64,000 nt of DNA from assembly GCA_015068325.1 (NCBI GenBank), contig SVKQ01000004.1, forward strand, positions 124,001 through 188,000, given 5' to 3'. Positions 1 to 8,890 of this stretch are shown one piece after another. This DNA is from Oscillospiraceae bacterium (GTDB lineage: Bacteria > Bacillota > Clostridia > Oscillospirales > Oscillospiraceae). The stretch's first letter is position 1. Each line of letters opens with the position of its first letter. The position numbers were made by a program, and so were the translations under genes. The notes under the pieces are model-generated. The model made no database searches. It saw nothing but the letters and a program-made list of their open reading frames with translations, and was not told the origin of the DNA.

Positions 1-1097
1 ATGTGGACCTCTCCCCTGCGGATCCGCTTGAACTGGTCGTATCGCTCTGTCATACGCAGAGCGCTGTGCAGCAGCGCCACCTGATCGCCAAAATAGGCGC
101 TGAACCGCGCCATCATCTGTGGTGTCAGCGCAATCTCCGGCACCAGAATCATAACAGACTTGCCGCGCCGCAGCAGCTCCTGAGCCAGCCGGATATAAAT
201 CAACGTCTTGCCGCTGCCCGTGACACCCTCCAAGGCCGTGACGCCGGCCCGTCCGGAGAGCGACTGGGCCAGGATCTCTTCAAATACATGCTGCTGCTCT
301 TCATTTAGTGTAATGTGAGATGCCTTTACAGCATATTCATTTGAGGGAATCCGGTACGCCTCCTGCTGCCAAAGTGTCACGATTCCCTTCTTCTCCAGGC
401 CGGTGAGTGCCTGGCGGCTCACACCGGTAAAGTAGGTCAGATCGTGGAGCGAAGTCTCCCCTGCTTGTGCCAGCATTCGAACGGCAGCCGCCTGCCGCGT
501 ACTGCGGATCTGCTCAAGAGCAGAGCTCAGCGTCATGGTCAGCGCCGCCATTGTGACCACCTTGTCATGTACCTTGCGGTCACTTTTGATAACAGTAGAG
601 ACTAAGCCGCGTTTTGCAAGGCCGCGGAGAACCGGGACCACCGTCTCTCCGTAGCGTTCCTTCAATTGATCTGTCTCCATCGGTGCCTGTCGCAGCAGCG
701 TCAGGATTTCCCGCTCCCTATCACTCAAGTCCCGTTCGTCCGAATCCTCCGCCGCCTCCCAAATCTCGCGGTAGCGATACCATACGGCGGCCGGAAGAAC
801 GGTGCGGATCGCGTCGTAAAAGGTGCAGAAATAACGCTGGCGCATCCACAGCGCCAATTTGATCTCCCGCTCAGAGGCAATGGGATCTGTGTCCAAGATC
901 TCCCGTACAGTTTTCAGTGGTCGGTCAGGCACCTCTTGCCGCAGTGACAGAATCATCCCCTCGCTGACGCGGTTTCCGCGTCCGAAGGGCACCAGCACCC
1001 GCTGCCCGGGACAGACTCCATCCGGCGCGATATAGTCATAGGGCCTGTCAATGGCGTAGGTCGCTGCCAACACAGCGACTTTGGCGATCTGCGGCAT
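1..1097 (-). CDS. priA: Primosomal protein N' (PriA helicase), 3' end cut off by the window
   Basis: Superfamily 2 DNA helicase that reloads the replisome at stalled forks. About 365 residues are present: the N-terminal DNA-binding half and the start of the helicase domain, with Walker A GVTGSGKT near residue 290 followed by a conserved ILVPEIALTPQM block typical of PriA. The zinc-binding cysteines and C-terminal helicase lobe lie outside the window. Two in-frame ATGs are available (1103 and 1097); AGGAGG sits 2 bases before the first but 8 before the second, so 1097 is chosen. It follows rpoZ, as in many Firmicutes, but the coaBC gene often found between them is absent. Confidence 0.95.
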   Translation of the reverse strand, partial: MPQIAKVAVLAATYAIDRPYDYIAPDGVCPGQRVLVPFGRGNRVSEGMILSLRQEVPDRPLKTVREILDTDPIASEREIKLALWMRQRYFCTFYDAIRTVLPAAVWYRYREIWEAAEDSDERDLSDREREILTLLRQAPMETDQLKERYGETVVPVLRGLAKRGLVSTVIKSDRKVHDKVVTMAALTMTLSSALEQIRSTRQAAAVRMLAQAGETSLHDLTYFTGVSRQALTGLEKKGIVTLWQQEAYRIPSNEYAVKASHITLNEEQQHVFEEILAQSLSGRAGVTALEGVTGSGKTLIYIRLAQELLRRGKSVMILVPEIALTPQMMARFSAYFGDQVALLHSALRMTERYDQFKRIRRGEVH

Positions 1098-1119
1098 TGA
1101 CATTCCCTCCTCTCGCGGT

Positions 1120-1341
1120 CTATTCCTGCTCTTCTTCGGTTATTTCGATGTTCTTTGCCACGTCAAAGCTTCCCTCGGCCACCTCGTGGATCGCCATGGT
1201 CACGGGCTTTTCCGTCAGGTGCTCCTCGTTTTTCTCAGCCTCTTCGGCAATCTGCCGCGCGCGCCGCGCCACCACATTGACCATCATATAGCGGTTGGGA
1301 ATGTGCTCAGTCAGTTTGTTCATTGCGGGATACAGCATCAT
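1120..1341 (-). CDS. rpoZ: RNA polymerase omega subunit
   Basis: A 73-residue protein that begins MMLYPAMNKL and contains the omega signature region NRYMMVNVVARRARQ followed by an acidic C terminus. Omega helps assemble and stabilise RNA polymerase by clamping the beta' C terminus. The start has an AAGG ribosome site 8 bases upstream. It lies 51 bases after gmk in the same direction, in the usual gmk-rpoZ order of Firmicutes, and upstream of priA. Length is normal for the family. Confidence 0.93.
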   Translation of the reverse strand: MMLYPAMNKLTEHIPNRYMMVNVVARRARQIAEEAEKNEEHLTEKPVTMAIHEVAEGSFDVAKNIEITEEEQE

Positions 1342-1392
1342 GTCTATTACCTTCCAATCTGCCTTTCGGCGATAAATAACGATTTGCAGCGG

Positions 1393-1992
1393 TCATCTGC
1401 CAAGGATCAGCGGGATTCGTTCCGCGGGGCGGCAATGCTCTGCCCGCAAGATCGCCCGAAGCTCTTCCACGGCCTCTTCCACCGTGTCATTAATAACGAA
1501 ATAGTCATAGCCGCTGGCAGAGTCCAGCTCCACCTTGGCCCGGAGCAGACGCTTCTGGATCTTTTCCGGTGTGTCGGTCCCCCGAGCAGTGAGACGGCGC
1601 TCCAACTCCTCCCAACTGGGGGGCGCGATGAAGATGCGGACGGTGTCCGGACGCTTCTGATATACCTGTACCGCGCCCTGGATCTCGATATCCAGTATCA
1701 CGTCCAGGCCATCCTCCAGTGCCTCATCTACATAGCGCATGGGCGTGCCGTAGAAATTTCCCACGTACTCGGCGTATTCCAGAAAGGCGTCTGCTTCGAT
1801 CATGGCGCGGAACGCATCTGCAGTGATAAAGTGATAATCCTTCCCGTCAATCTCGCCGTTCCTGGGACCCCGCGTGGTGGCGGAGACAGAGAAAAAGAGG
1901 TCGTCCCTCCCCTCAAAGAGAGCGTTCAGTACGGTGCTTTTGCCCACACCGGAGGGCCCGGATACGATAAACGTCTTGCCGCGTCTGCTCAC
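1393..1992 (-). CDS. gmk: Guanylate kinase
   Basis: Phosphorylates GMP to GDP with ATP. The 199-residue protein has a P-loop GPSGVGKST at about residues 12-20 and the GMP-binding region around [15 protein letters not shown]. The start is GTG, with GGAGG 7 bases upstream, and its first four bases overlap the stop of remA (GTGA), implying translational coupling. Length is typical. Part of the remA-gmk-rpoZ-priA cluster. Confidence 0.96.
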   Translation of the reverse strand: MSRRGKTFIVSGPSGVGKSTVLNALFEGRDDLFFSVSATTRGPRNGEIDGKDYHFITADAFRAMIEADAFLEYAEYVGNFYGTPMRYVDEALEDGLDVILDIEIQGAVQVYQKRPDTVRIFIAPPSWEELERRLTARGTDTPEKIQKRLLRAKVELDSASGYDYFVINDTVEEAVEELRAILRAEHCRPAERIPLILGR

Positions 1993-2249
1993 AGTTCTTC
2001 CTCCCCTTGATCCAGAGTGATGCCCATGCGGGTTGCCAGCCGGTCAGCAGCAAGGGCAGACAGCACCACATGGTCGCTGTCCATGATCAGAACAGCCGCT
2101 GTTTTGCGTCCATAGGTGGCGTCGATCAGCATGCCACGGTCACGCGCCTCCTGGATCAGACGCTTGATGGGGGCACTGTCCGGACTGACAACAGCCAACA
2201 GGCGCTGGGCTGAGACCAGATTTCCGAAACCGATATTGATCAGCTGCAT
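1989..2249 (-). CDS. remA: RemA/DUF370 family regulatory protein
   Basis: Small 86-residue protein beginning [12 protein letters not shown], the hallmark of the RemA (formerly DUF370) family, a DNA-binding protein that activates matrix and osmoprotection genes in Bacillus subtilis. An upstream TTG could extend it by six residues, but GGAGG lies 6 bases before the ATG at 2249, which is also 11 bases after the yicC stop, so that start is preferred. The gene overlaps gmk by four bases. Its role in this organism is not shown by the sequence. Confidence 0.9.
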   Translation of the reverse strand: MQLINIGFGNLVSAQRLLAVVSPDSAPIKRLIQEARDRGMLIDATYGRKTAAVLIMDSDHVVLSALAADRLATRMGITLDQGEEEL

Positions 2250-2259
2250 AGGCGCCTCC

Positions 2260-3138
2260 TCACTCAATGTTCTGTACCTGCTCGCGGATCTTCTCCACTT
2301 CAGCCTTCATATCCACTACGTCCTGCGCTATGGTCAGGTCGTTGCACTTGGAGCCGATGGTATTGCATTCCCGGTTGACCTCCTGGATCAGAAAATCCAG
2401 TTTGCGACCTACAGGCACGTCGCTGCGCAGCATCTGCCGCAGCTGGGCGATATGGCTGCGCAGGCGGACCGTCTCCTCGTCCACGGCGATTTTGTCGGCA
2501 AAGATGGCCGCCTCCGTGAGGATGCGGCTCTCGTCGATGGTGGTGGACTGAAGAACTTCGCGCATCTTATTCTCCAGCCGCTCCCGATAGGACGCCACCG
2601 TCTGGGGCGAACGCGCTTCCACTCTGCCAACCGCCGTCTCGATGGCGGTCACGCGACCGGATATATCCTCCGCCAGCTTTTCACCCTCTGCAGCGCGCAT
2701 GGTATTGTAGGCGTCAAGGGCCTGGTCCAGCACACGGCAGATGTCGGCGGAAACGGTCTCCAGATCCTCTTCCGCCTTGGTGACGGTGAGCACATCCGGG
2801 AATTTTGCCAGATAAGCTGCCGACAAGCCGCTCTCCAGCGAGAACGTCTCCTGCAGCTTTGCCAGCGCCTTATAATAACTCCTGGCCAGCGGCTCATTGA
2901 TCGATACGACCGATACGTCGGCTGCGCTGGTGTCTATGGATACAAAGATGTCCACCTTCCCACGGGAAACAGCCGACTGTACCCGTGACTTGATGGCGTC
3001 CTCGGCAAAAACATATGCTCGGGGCATCTTTACTGTGCAGTCCAGATAGCGGTTGTTGACGCTGCGGACTTCCACGGTGATATCCCGCTGGTTCAGCGTC
3101 TCTCTGGCCCGGCCGTAACCGGTCATACTCTTTACCAA
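2260..3138 (-). CDS. yicC: YicC/YloC family endoribonuclease
   Basis: A 292-residue protein starting [11 protein letters not shown], the conserved N terminus of the YicC family, and ending with the family's C-terminal block ([17 protein letters not shown]). YicC-family proteins are endoribonucleases reported to take part in RNA decay. The start codon is TTG at 3138: the family nearly always begins M-x-x-SMTG, so the ATG four codons in is too short, and AAGGA lies about 10 bases upstream of the TTG. Followed at 11 bases by remA, the standard yicC-remA-gmk order. Confidence 0.93.
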   Translation of the reverse strand: MVKSMTGYGRARETLNQRDITVEVRSVNNRYLDCTVKMPRAYVFAEDAIKSRVQSAVSRGKVDIFVSIDTSAADVSVVSINEPLARSYYKALAKLQETFSLESGLSAAYLAKFPDVLTVTKAEEDLETVSADICRVLDQALDAYNTMRAAEGEKLAEDISGRVTAIETAVGRVEARSPQTVASYRERLENKMREVLQSTTIDESRILTEAAIFADKIAVDEETVRLRSHIAQLRQMLRSDVPVGRKLDFLIQEVNRECNTIGSKCNDLTIAQDVVDMKAEVEKIREQVQNIE

Positions 3139-3159
3139 TCCGATCGCTTCCTTTCCAAA

Positions 3160-3798
3160 TCAGCAGCAGAAGAAATATCCGCCGCCGGACAAACAGTTGA
3201 GGCACAGCAACGTGCCGCAGAGACGGCTGCAGTTGTCGCTGCCGCAGCCAGCGGTGGTCATGGCGCGATAGCCGTCCGGTTGATAGCCGGTCTGGCGGCC
3301 CTCCATCATATCCAGCGCCCGGCGGTATTCCGGGTTGTCCGGCTCCAGTTGGACGGCCGTCGTGTAGTAGCGCAGAGCCTCATCCATCCATCCCCGGCGA
3401 TAGCAGACAGAGCCTTTGAGAAAGTGCCATTCGCCGCCACGGCTGCTCTGCGCATTCAGCAGTTCCTCTGCCAGGTTCAGATTTCCCTGCTGGATGGCGG
3501 CACGGACCCGGCGATAGACGGGATTGCCGCTGTAGGTGCTGCCGTATGTCCCGCTGTAGCTGCCGTAACTGCCGCTATAGCTGGAACTGCTCTGCCCGTG
3601 TCCGCCGCCGCGCCGCTGTGTCTGAATGGTCTCATATGCCTCATTGATCTCTTTCATCCGCTCCTGGGCGAGATCGGCCAGAGGGTTATCATGATAGTTG
3701 TCAGGATGGTATTTGCGGGCCAGATTGCGGTATGCCTTTTTGATCTCCTCGTCTGTCGCCGAGCTGGATACCCCCAGAATCTGATAGGGATCGCGCAT
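3160..3798 (-). CDS. J-domain protein with cysteine-rich tail
   Basis: A 212-residue co-chaperone-like protein. Residues 1-60 form a J domain with the HPD motif at 31-33, which stimulates Hsp70 (DnaK) ATPase. A Gly/Ser/Tyr-rich linker (about 65-95) leads to a helical repeat region resembling TPRs (about 100-165). The last 30 residues carry seven cysteines and end FFCC, so the tail may be a lipid- or metal-binding or membrane-apposed segment. It is not DnaJ proper: the central zinc-finger repeats (CxxCxGxG) are missing. It sits between the DUF5685 gene and yicC. Client and partner are unknown. Confidence 0.85.
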   Translation of the reverse strand: MRDPYQILGVSSSATDEEIKKAYRNLARKYHPDNYHDNPLADLAQERMKEINEAYETIQTQRRGGGHGQSSSSYSGSYGSYSGTYGSTYSGNPVYRRVRAAIQQGNLNLAEELLNAQSSRGGEWHFLKGSVCYRRGWMDEALRYYTTAVQLEPDNPEYRRALDMMEGRQTGYQPDGYRAMTTAGCGSDNCSRLCGTLLCLNCLSGGGYFFCC

Positions 3799-3825
3799 GT
3801 GCAGATCCTGCCTTTCGTGTGGGAT

Positions 3826-4695
3826 TTACCGTTTCTCTCTCTTCGGTCGCCGGTGAAAGGTGCCGTTCAGCACGGCGGCACCCACCAGATACAGTCCCTC
3901 GTATACAATGCTCTCGATCACAGCGCTGTAGGCGCCAAAGTCCGTCAGTTCATAGGCTGCCGCCATCATGCGGACGGACTGATCCAGCGTACCGGCTACC
4001 TCCTGCCGCCCCACCTCTGTCAGCTTGCCGCCCTCATGGGGAAAGCGCAGCGCCACAGGGTTGTAGCAGCCCAGCCGCAGATCATTTTCCAAATCATCCG
4101 CCGCATCGATAATGTAGATCCAGCGGCCCAAGTGGTAGAGCAGCTGCTCCAGGACCCGCTGTCTGATCGGATCGTTTTCGGCAGCCGACACCCCGGAGAG
4201 CAGCCGGGCAAAAGTGTCCGCCGGTCTGTCGACAGAACTACAGTTCTCCCGCTCCAGAGCGGCCAGCTGGGTCAGCTGGGTCTGAGTGTGCGCATCAAAT
4301 TCCGGCTGGGCCTGCCGGGCCAGTTGGTAAGCCCGGCGCAGCAGCCGTGCGGCTGCGCGGTATTTAAGTCCGCCGAAAAAGCCGCGATCGCTGATTCCGT
4401 CCTGCAGCTGCCACCACAGGAGAATCACGCTGTAATCCGCCGCCGTATCAAGCGCTGCGCTGCTGCAGGCGCAGGGGCGCTTTCGGATTGGATGCACAGC
4501 ACAGCTGCGAAATCCGACGGCGCACTGTTTTTCCAGCAGCATGGCCAAAAAGGCCAGATCATAGTTCAAAAAGAACCGCGACATCAAGCCGTACCGCCGG
4601 CCCAATGTATGGCACAGTCCGCAGTAGGCAGCCTGAAAACGGTCTTTATCCGCCTCATCCAGCTTGTCCAGCGCCGGACGCACATAGCCGAACAT
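3826..4695 (-). CDS. DUF5685 family protein
   Basis: A 289-residue protein starting MFGYVRPALDKL with an early YCGLCHTLG motif, which matches the DUF5685 family common in Clostridia. Two cysteine clusters (around residues 25-28 and a CAVGFRSCAV/CACSS stretch near 58-75) suggest metal binding, and the rest is predicted helical with a DDLEND acidic motif, reminiscent of isoprenoid-enzyme-like helical folds, though this resemblance is only suggestive. The gene starts just after rseC ends and precedes the J protein. Function is not known. Confidence 0.75.
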   Translation of the reverse strand: MFGYVRPALDKLDEADKDRFQAAYCGLCHTLGRRYGLMSRFFLNYDLAFLAMLLEKQCAVGFRSCAVHPIRKRPCACSSAALDTAADYSVILLWWQLQDGISDRGFFGGLKYRAAARLLRRAYQLARQAQPEFDAHTQTQLTQLAALERENCSSVDRPADTFARLLSGVSAAENDPIRQRVLEQLLYHLGRWIYIIDAADDLENDLRLGCYNPVALRFPHEGGKLTEVGRQEVAGTLDQSVRMMAAAYELTDFGAYSAVIESIVYEGLYLVGAAVLNGTFHRRPKREKR

Positions 4696-4696
4696 A

Positions 4697-5101
4697 TCAG
4701 AACACCCGTAAAATGGTGTAGGTCAGTGTCTCATGGCGGCGGGCATAGCGGTCATATATCACGCAGGGGAAGAAGCTTGCCGCCGCCGCTGCCGCCGCGA
4801 TGACATATCGCACAGATTCCGTCAATCCCTCCGAGAGGAAATACCCCAGCAGAAAGCCGATCAGCGGCAGGATATAAACCAGGAGCACAACGCCCATCAG
4901 CTTTTTCGTACTGCTCTCCACCACGACCTTTTGCCCAGGCCGGGCACCTGCGTCATTTTTGGCTCTGGCCTGCACAGCTGTACCGGTCACGCCGCAGCCG
5001 GCACATTCCCCGCAGTCATGCGCACAGGCCGACTTGCGTGGCACTGAGATCCGGGCGTAGCCGCCGGAGAGGATCTCTTCAACAGTTGCGATTTGTGTCA
5101 T
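4697..5101 (-). CDS. SoxR-reducing/RseC family membrane protein
   Basis: A 134-residue protein of the RseC/MucC family. The N-terminal half (1-75) carries a compact cysteine cluster, CAHDCGECAGC, likely an iron-sulfur or metal site. It is followed by two hydrophobic helices (about 70-92 and 98-118) and a basic cytoplasmic tail. In Gram-negative bacteria relatives act with Rnf-type complexes to reduce SoxR; in clostridia the role is unclear. It lies between cdaR and the DUF5685 gene, with a 30-base gap after cdaR, so it is probably part of the cdaA operon. Confidence 0.8.
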   Translation of the reverse strand: MTQIATVEEILSGGYARISVPRKSACAHDCGECAGCGVTGTAVQARAKNDAGARPGQKVVVESSTKKLMGVVLLVYILPLIGFLLGYFLSEGLTESVRYVIAAAAAAASFFPCVIYDRYARRHETLTYTILRVF

Positions 5102-5131
5102 AGTACATACATTCCTTTCCGGGGCATGCCG

Positions 5132-6433
5132 TCAATCCGCCGTATCCTCCGGGCCATTTGCTTCGAGCGGTTCAGTTTCATCGTCCGTCGGTTCCTCCAC
5201 CGTTTCAGATACGTTGACGATGATCTGATAGCGCCCCTTCTCCCCTACGTTGGGGTGACCAGACATGGATATCTGTGCAGACACGGTGTAGTCGCCGGCG
5301 GTGGTGATATCCGCCAGGCTGGCAGTTACCGTGATGTCCTCCGGTGTCAAGCTCTCCACTTCGCTGGTGATGCCGCGCACAAGAATATTCAGACTCTCAC
5401 TGACGGCGGTAGCGGTGTAGCCCTCCGGCACATTGGTGAAGCGGAAATCGCTGACCACCAGCGTCCGCTCGATGACGTTGTTCACCACGATGGTGAGCGT
5501 GGCCTTGTTGCTGTCCTCCTCCAGCACGGTGCCGCTGGGAGCGCTGACCGTGTATTCAAAGGACTGATAGGGCAACAGATCCTGCAGATAAATCGTATCC
5601 AGGATAATGGAGTCGATTCCGTCCAGCGTATCCTTTTCACCGCTCAACGTCACGCTGGAGGGTACCAGTGTCCGGCTGGTCTGCGCCAGCGAGGAGCCGG
5701 GGGATTCCTCGTAGTTGATCACCAGCGGCACCACCTTGGTGGTCTTCACCGGCAGCGTGGCTTGGATCATCTTGGTGGAAGTGCGGATGCTCTCACTCTC
5801 CACCGGAATATCGTTGTAGTCGTACAGTGTATAGGCGATTCCCTGCACCACTTCCTTACTGGCACCGTCGGCATCCAGTTCGATTTTGGCATAGCTGACG
5901 TTCACCAGATCGTCCCGCTGGCCCCGCAGCACCAGCGTAGCGGGATCCAACTGGACAGTTTCTGTAAAGAAGCCGTCAGCCACCTCGCCCACGACATCGC
6001 AATAGACCGGGATCTCCTTGGTAGACAGTTCGCCTACCGTGACCGTGATGGCATATACACTGGCGCGCTCCACGCTGACGCTGTTGCGGGGCACATTGTC
6101 TGGGAAGATCGTCTCATACGTGAGGGACTGTGTGCCGGTGCTGGTGATGCTGGAGGTGTTGGCAACGACGCGGATGTCGTTCTTGTTCAGGCGCCAGAGT
6201 GCGCTCCGCGGCCCCTCCAGCCACAAATCCACCGTGGCATCATAACCGCTGATCAGCATCAGGTTCCGATCGGCCAGCGTGGTGTTTTCTCCAATGAATT
6301 CCACCGGGACATCATGCACGGTGGTCCGCACGCTGGTGCCCTCTCCGATATCCACATACAGCCATACGGCAGCGGCGACCAGTATGGAAAGAATGATCCG
6401 CAGTACGGTGCTGCTTCTTTTATTCTTCTCCAT
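5132..6433 (-). CDS. cdaR: CdaR/YbbR-domain protein, regulator of diadenylate cyclase
   Basis: A 433-residue protein with an N-terminal membrane anchor (about 10-27) and an extracytoplasmic region made of several YbbR repeats, ending in an acidic low-complexity tail rich in Glu and Thr. In Firmicutes CdaR binds CdaA and modulates c-di-AMP synthesis. It overlaps the end of cdaA by 14 bases; the start has GGAG 6 bases upstream. The gene glmM, often third in this operon, does not follow here. Confidence 0.9.
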   Translation of the reverse strand: MEKNKRSSTVLRIILSILVAAAVWLYVDIGEGTSVRTTVHDVPVEFIGENTTLADRNLMLISGYDATVDLWLEGPRSALWRLNKNDIRVVANTSSITSTGTQSLTYETIFPDNVPRNSVSVERASVYAITVTVGELSTKEIPVYCDVVGEVADGFFTETVQLDPATLVLRGQRDDLVNVSYAKIELDADGASKEVVQGIAYTLYDYNDIPVESESIRTSTKMIQATLPVKTTKVVPLVINYEESPGSSLAQTSRTLVPSSVTLSGEKDTLDGIDSIILDTIYLQDLLPYQSFEYTVSAPSGTVLEEDSNKATLTIVVNNVIERTLVVSDFRFTNVPEGYTATAVSESLNILVRGITSEVESLTPEDITVTASLADITTAGDYTVSAQISMSGHPNVGEKGRYQIIVNVSETVEEPTDDETEPLEANGPEDTAD

Positions 6434-7307
6434 GGTGATCTCCTTTCACGCGGCCGCGCAACAGGGTGGCAAGACCTGCGTGCGACTTCTCCGCTGCTTC
6501 TTCAGCTGACGGCAACAGCTCGTTGCGCAGCAGCTTGCTCAACGTCTCCGGCATCAGATGGCGCTTCAGCATGCCGCCAAGCGCCACGGAGATGGAACCT
6601 GTCTCTTCAGATACAATGACCACCACAGCGTCGGAATTCTCACTCATACCAATACCAGCCCGGTGACGCATACCCAGATCCCGGCTCAAATTGGCGTTCT
6701 TCGACAGAGGCAGCATGCATCCGGCACTCAGGATGCGCCCGTCCCGGATGATAACGGCACCGTCGTGCATGGGTGCCTTCAAGAAGAAGATGTTCTTCAG
6801 CAGTTCGCTGGATACAGAAGCGTCCAGCGTGGTGCCGGTACGCATCATATCGTCCAGCAGCAGCTTACGCTCAAACACGATCAGTACACCGGTACGGGTC
6901 TTGGACATCTCCGTGCAGGCGATGACCGTCTGATCGATGGCACGCTCCAATTCCGAGGAACTCTCCGTCGGCGCAAAGATCCGCAGCAGGCGGATATTTC
7001 GGCTGCCGAGACTCTCCAGCAGCTGCCGGATCTCAGGTTGAAACACGATGATCAGCGCCAGAACGCCGAACTCCACGATGTGTCTGAGGAGATAGTTGAT
7101 GGCGTTGAGCTGAAGCAGCTGACTGATCCACAAGGCCAGCAGAAATACAGCCACGCCCTTCAGGATGTTCTCCGCCCGCTTGCTCTTGACCATCTTCAAA
7201 AGGCGGTACACCAGATAGGCGATGATCGCCATATCCAAGACATCCATCGGACGGATGAGCAGTACGTATCTCCCGATATTCTCCAAAAAAGACAGCACCT
7301 TGTCCAT
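6420..7307 (-). CDS. cdaA: Diadenylate cyclase CdaA
   Basis: Makes c-di-AMP from two ATP. The 295-residue protein has three N-terminal membrane helices (about 20-100) and a C-terminal DAC domain with both catalytic motifs: DGA in MHDGAVI (about residue 178) and RHRAG (about residue 214). The ATG at 7307 is chosen over an in-frame TTG two codons earlier, because AAGGA lies 7 bases before the ATG. It is the first gene of a long minus-strand operon and has a good promoter at 7350-7378. Confidence 0.96.
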   Translation of the reverse strand: MDKVLSFLENIGRYVLLIRPMDVLDMAIIAYLVYRLLKMVKSKRAENILKGVAVFLLALWISQLLQLNAINYLLRHIVEFGVLALIIVFQPEIRQLLESLGSRNIRLLRIFAPTESSSELERAIDQTVIACTEMSKTRTGVLIVFERKLLLDDMMRTGTTLDASVSSELLKNIFFLKAPMHDGAVIIRDGRILSAGCMLPLSKNANLSRDLGMRHRAGIGMSENSDAVVVIVSEETGSISVALGGMLKRHLMPETLSKLLRNELLPSAEEAAEKSHAGLATLLRGRVKGDHHGEE

Positions 7308-7349
7308 AGGCAAATCCTTCCCGTCTGCGCATACTGATAGATGTTATCT

Positions 7350-7378
7350 ATTATATAAAAAATATTGGGAGATTGCAA
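7350..7378 (-). promoter_or_regulatory. SigA-type promoter of the cdaA operon
   Basis: On the minus strand TTGCAA (7373-7378) is 17 bases from a perfect TATAAT (7350-7355). Predicted transcription start is near 7343, about 36 bases before the cdaA ATG. Read by eye. Confidence 0.75.
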
Positions 7379-7392
7379 CAAAAAAACTTTGT

Positions 7393-8529
7393 CTAAAATG
7401 TTACTTTTTCACGAAGTATTTGTTCCAGAGTCTCCTTGAAAACTTGCACTTGCCGGAACGTATTGAAAGCGGAAAAGCTCACCCGCACCGTACCTTTCTC
7501 CAGGGTCCCCGCGGTACGGTGGGCCAGCGGCGCACAGTGCAAGCCTGCCCGCACGGCAACGCCCCGGCGGGCCAGCGATTCACCCAGTTCCTCACAGTCA
7601 CGATCCTCCGTCCAAAAGGACAGCACACCCGCCTGACAGGCAGGTTCCTCCGATATCAGCGCATGGACCGCGGGCAGGCGGTGCAGTTGGTCGGCCATTT
7701 GCGCGGTCAGTTGCTGCTCATGAGCCCGGATGCTTTCCAGATCCTTTTGCATCACAAAGCGGATCCCCTCCAACAAACCGGCGATGCCAGGCATGTTGTG
7801 GGTACCGGTCTCCAGCCGATCCGGCAAGGCCTCCGGCATATCCTGCAGCCGGGATGCGCTGCCTGTGCCGCCGAAGAGGAGCGGCTGAGCATCCCGGCCA
7901 CATAGCAAAAGCCCTGTTCCCTGGGGCCCATACAGTCCTTTGTGACCCGGCAGGGCGATGAATGCCGCCCCAAGCCGATCCATCCGCACCGGCAGCACAC
8001 CGGCAGACTGGGAGGCGTCCACGATCAGCGGCACGCCGTGGCGCCGACAGCTCTCCGCAATCTGCTCCAGCGGCTGTATAGAACCAAATACGTTGGAGAC
8101 ATGGTTGCAGATCACTGCATCTGCCCCGCGGGCAACAGCGTCTTCAAAGGCTGCCGCGGACAGATCCGGGCGGAACAACGGCGTATCGATCACCGTCAGG
8201 CGGATGCCCCGAATCGCGTGGAGCGTGCGGGTGACGGCGTTGTGCTCGTAGCCGGAGATAATGACGCGGCTGCCGGGAGTCACCAATGAGTGGATCGCGA
8301 TATTCAGGCCGTGAGTGGCGCTGCAGGTAAACACCACCTGTTCCGGGCTGCCCACGCCGAACAGTGCCGCCGCAGCCGTGCGGCAGCGATAGGCCGTTTC
8401 CTCGGCCAGGCGGGCGGCAGGGTGTCCTCCCCGGCCCGGTGAGCTCATGGTGTGTACCGCCGAGGCCATGGCACGGCGCACCAGCACCGGCTTTTCCAGC
8501 GTTGTCGCCGCCGCATCAAAATAGATCAC
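7393..8529 (-). CDS. Class V aminotransferase / cysteine desulfurase family protein
   Basis: A 378-residue PLP enzyme of the IscS/CsdA fold. It starts with YFDAAATT, has an SATHGLN cofactor loop, the DASQSAG aspartate region and the PLP lysine in LPGHKGLYGPQG (about residue 200). A cysteine lies in the C-terminal GLHCAPLAH motif, at the position used for sulfur transfer in related enzymes. The GTG start overlaps the DUF3343 stop by four bases (GTGA). The constant pairing with a DUF3343 protein suggests sulfur or selenium trafficking, but the acceptor is unknown; not enough to call it IscS or NifS. Confidence 0.87.
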   Translation of the reverse strand: MIYFDAAATTLEKPVLVRRAMASAVHTMSSPGRGGHPAARLAEETAYRCRTAAAALFGVGSPEQVVFTCSATHGLNIAIHSLVTPGSRVIISGYEHNAVTRTLHAIRGIRLTVIDTPLFRPDLSAAAFEDAVARGADAVICNHVSNVFGSIQPLEQIAESCRRHGVPLIVDASQSAGVLPVRMDRLGAAFIALPGHKGLYGPQGTGLLLCGRDAQPLLFGGTGSASRLQDMPEALPDRLETGTHNMPGIAGLLEGIRFVMQKDLESIRAHEQQLTAQMADQLHRLPAVHALISEEPACQAGVLSFWTEDRDCEELGESLARRGVAVRAGLHCAPLAHRTAGTLEKGTVRVSFSAFNTFRQVQVFKETLEQILREKVTF

Positions 8530-8777
8530 CAGCTCACCTCACGATACCTGTTTCCATCCCCGTGATATATGCCAAGCGGCTGCAGATCCGATCGACGAAG
8601 GCAATCGTGTGCCGCATCCCATTGCTGTGCCCGAACCCGGACGGCGTAACTGCAGCCGCGGTTGCTCAGTGCTGCCGGCGCGCGAAACATCCACGCACGG
8701 ATGCCGCAGCCTTCCAGCAGACGCGCCATGCGCTGGGCCTGGGTCACGGATCGGGCGATCAAAAGATAGTATTCCAT
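8526..8777 (-). CDS. DUF3343 putative sulfur/selenium carrier-like protein
   Basis: An 83-residue protein beginning MEYYLLIARSV. It has the family's conserved cysteine in RGCSYAVRV (about residue 40), comparable to the CGYALR motif of DUF3343 proteins, which are found beside cysteine-desulfurase-like enzymes and resemble TusA-type carriers. A longer in-frame reading to 8873 is rejected because GGAGG sits 6 bases before the ATG at 8777 and the extension is not protein-like. Translationally coupled to the PLP enzyme downstream. The carrier role is inferred from family and neighbours. Confidence 0.8.
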   Translation of the reverse strand: MEYYLLIARSVTQAQRMARLLEGCGIRAWMFRAPAALSNRGCSYAVRVRAQQWDAAHDCLRRSDLQPLGIYHGDGNRYREVSW

Positions 8778-8830
8778 CGTACACCTCCTCACAGGGCAGT
8801 TTATGACTGTGCTGTGGGCAGAGTGCAGTA

Positions 8831-8864
8831 AGAGGGCTCCGGCCGGATACAGCTGGAGCCCTCT
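8831..8864. terminator. Ten-base-pair hairpin between ispF and DUF3343 gene
   Basis: AGAGGGCTCC (8831-8840) pairs perfectly with GGAGCCCTCT (8855-8864) across a 14-base loop. It lies after ispF and before the DUF3343 gene, where a terminator is expected, but neither strand has a clean T run after the stem. Confidence 0.45.
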
Positions 8865-8890
8865 ATGATGCACCTCTGTTTACTTTTTGA

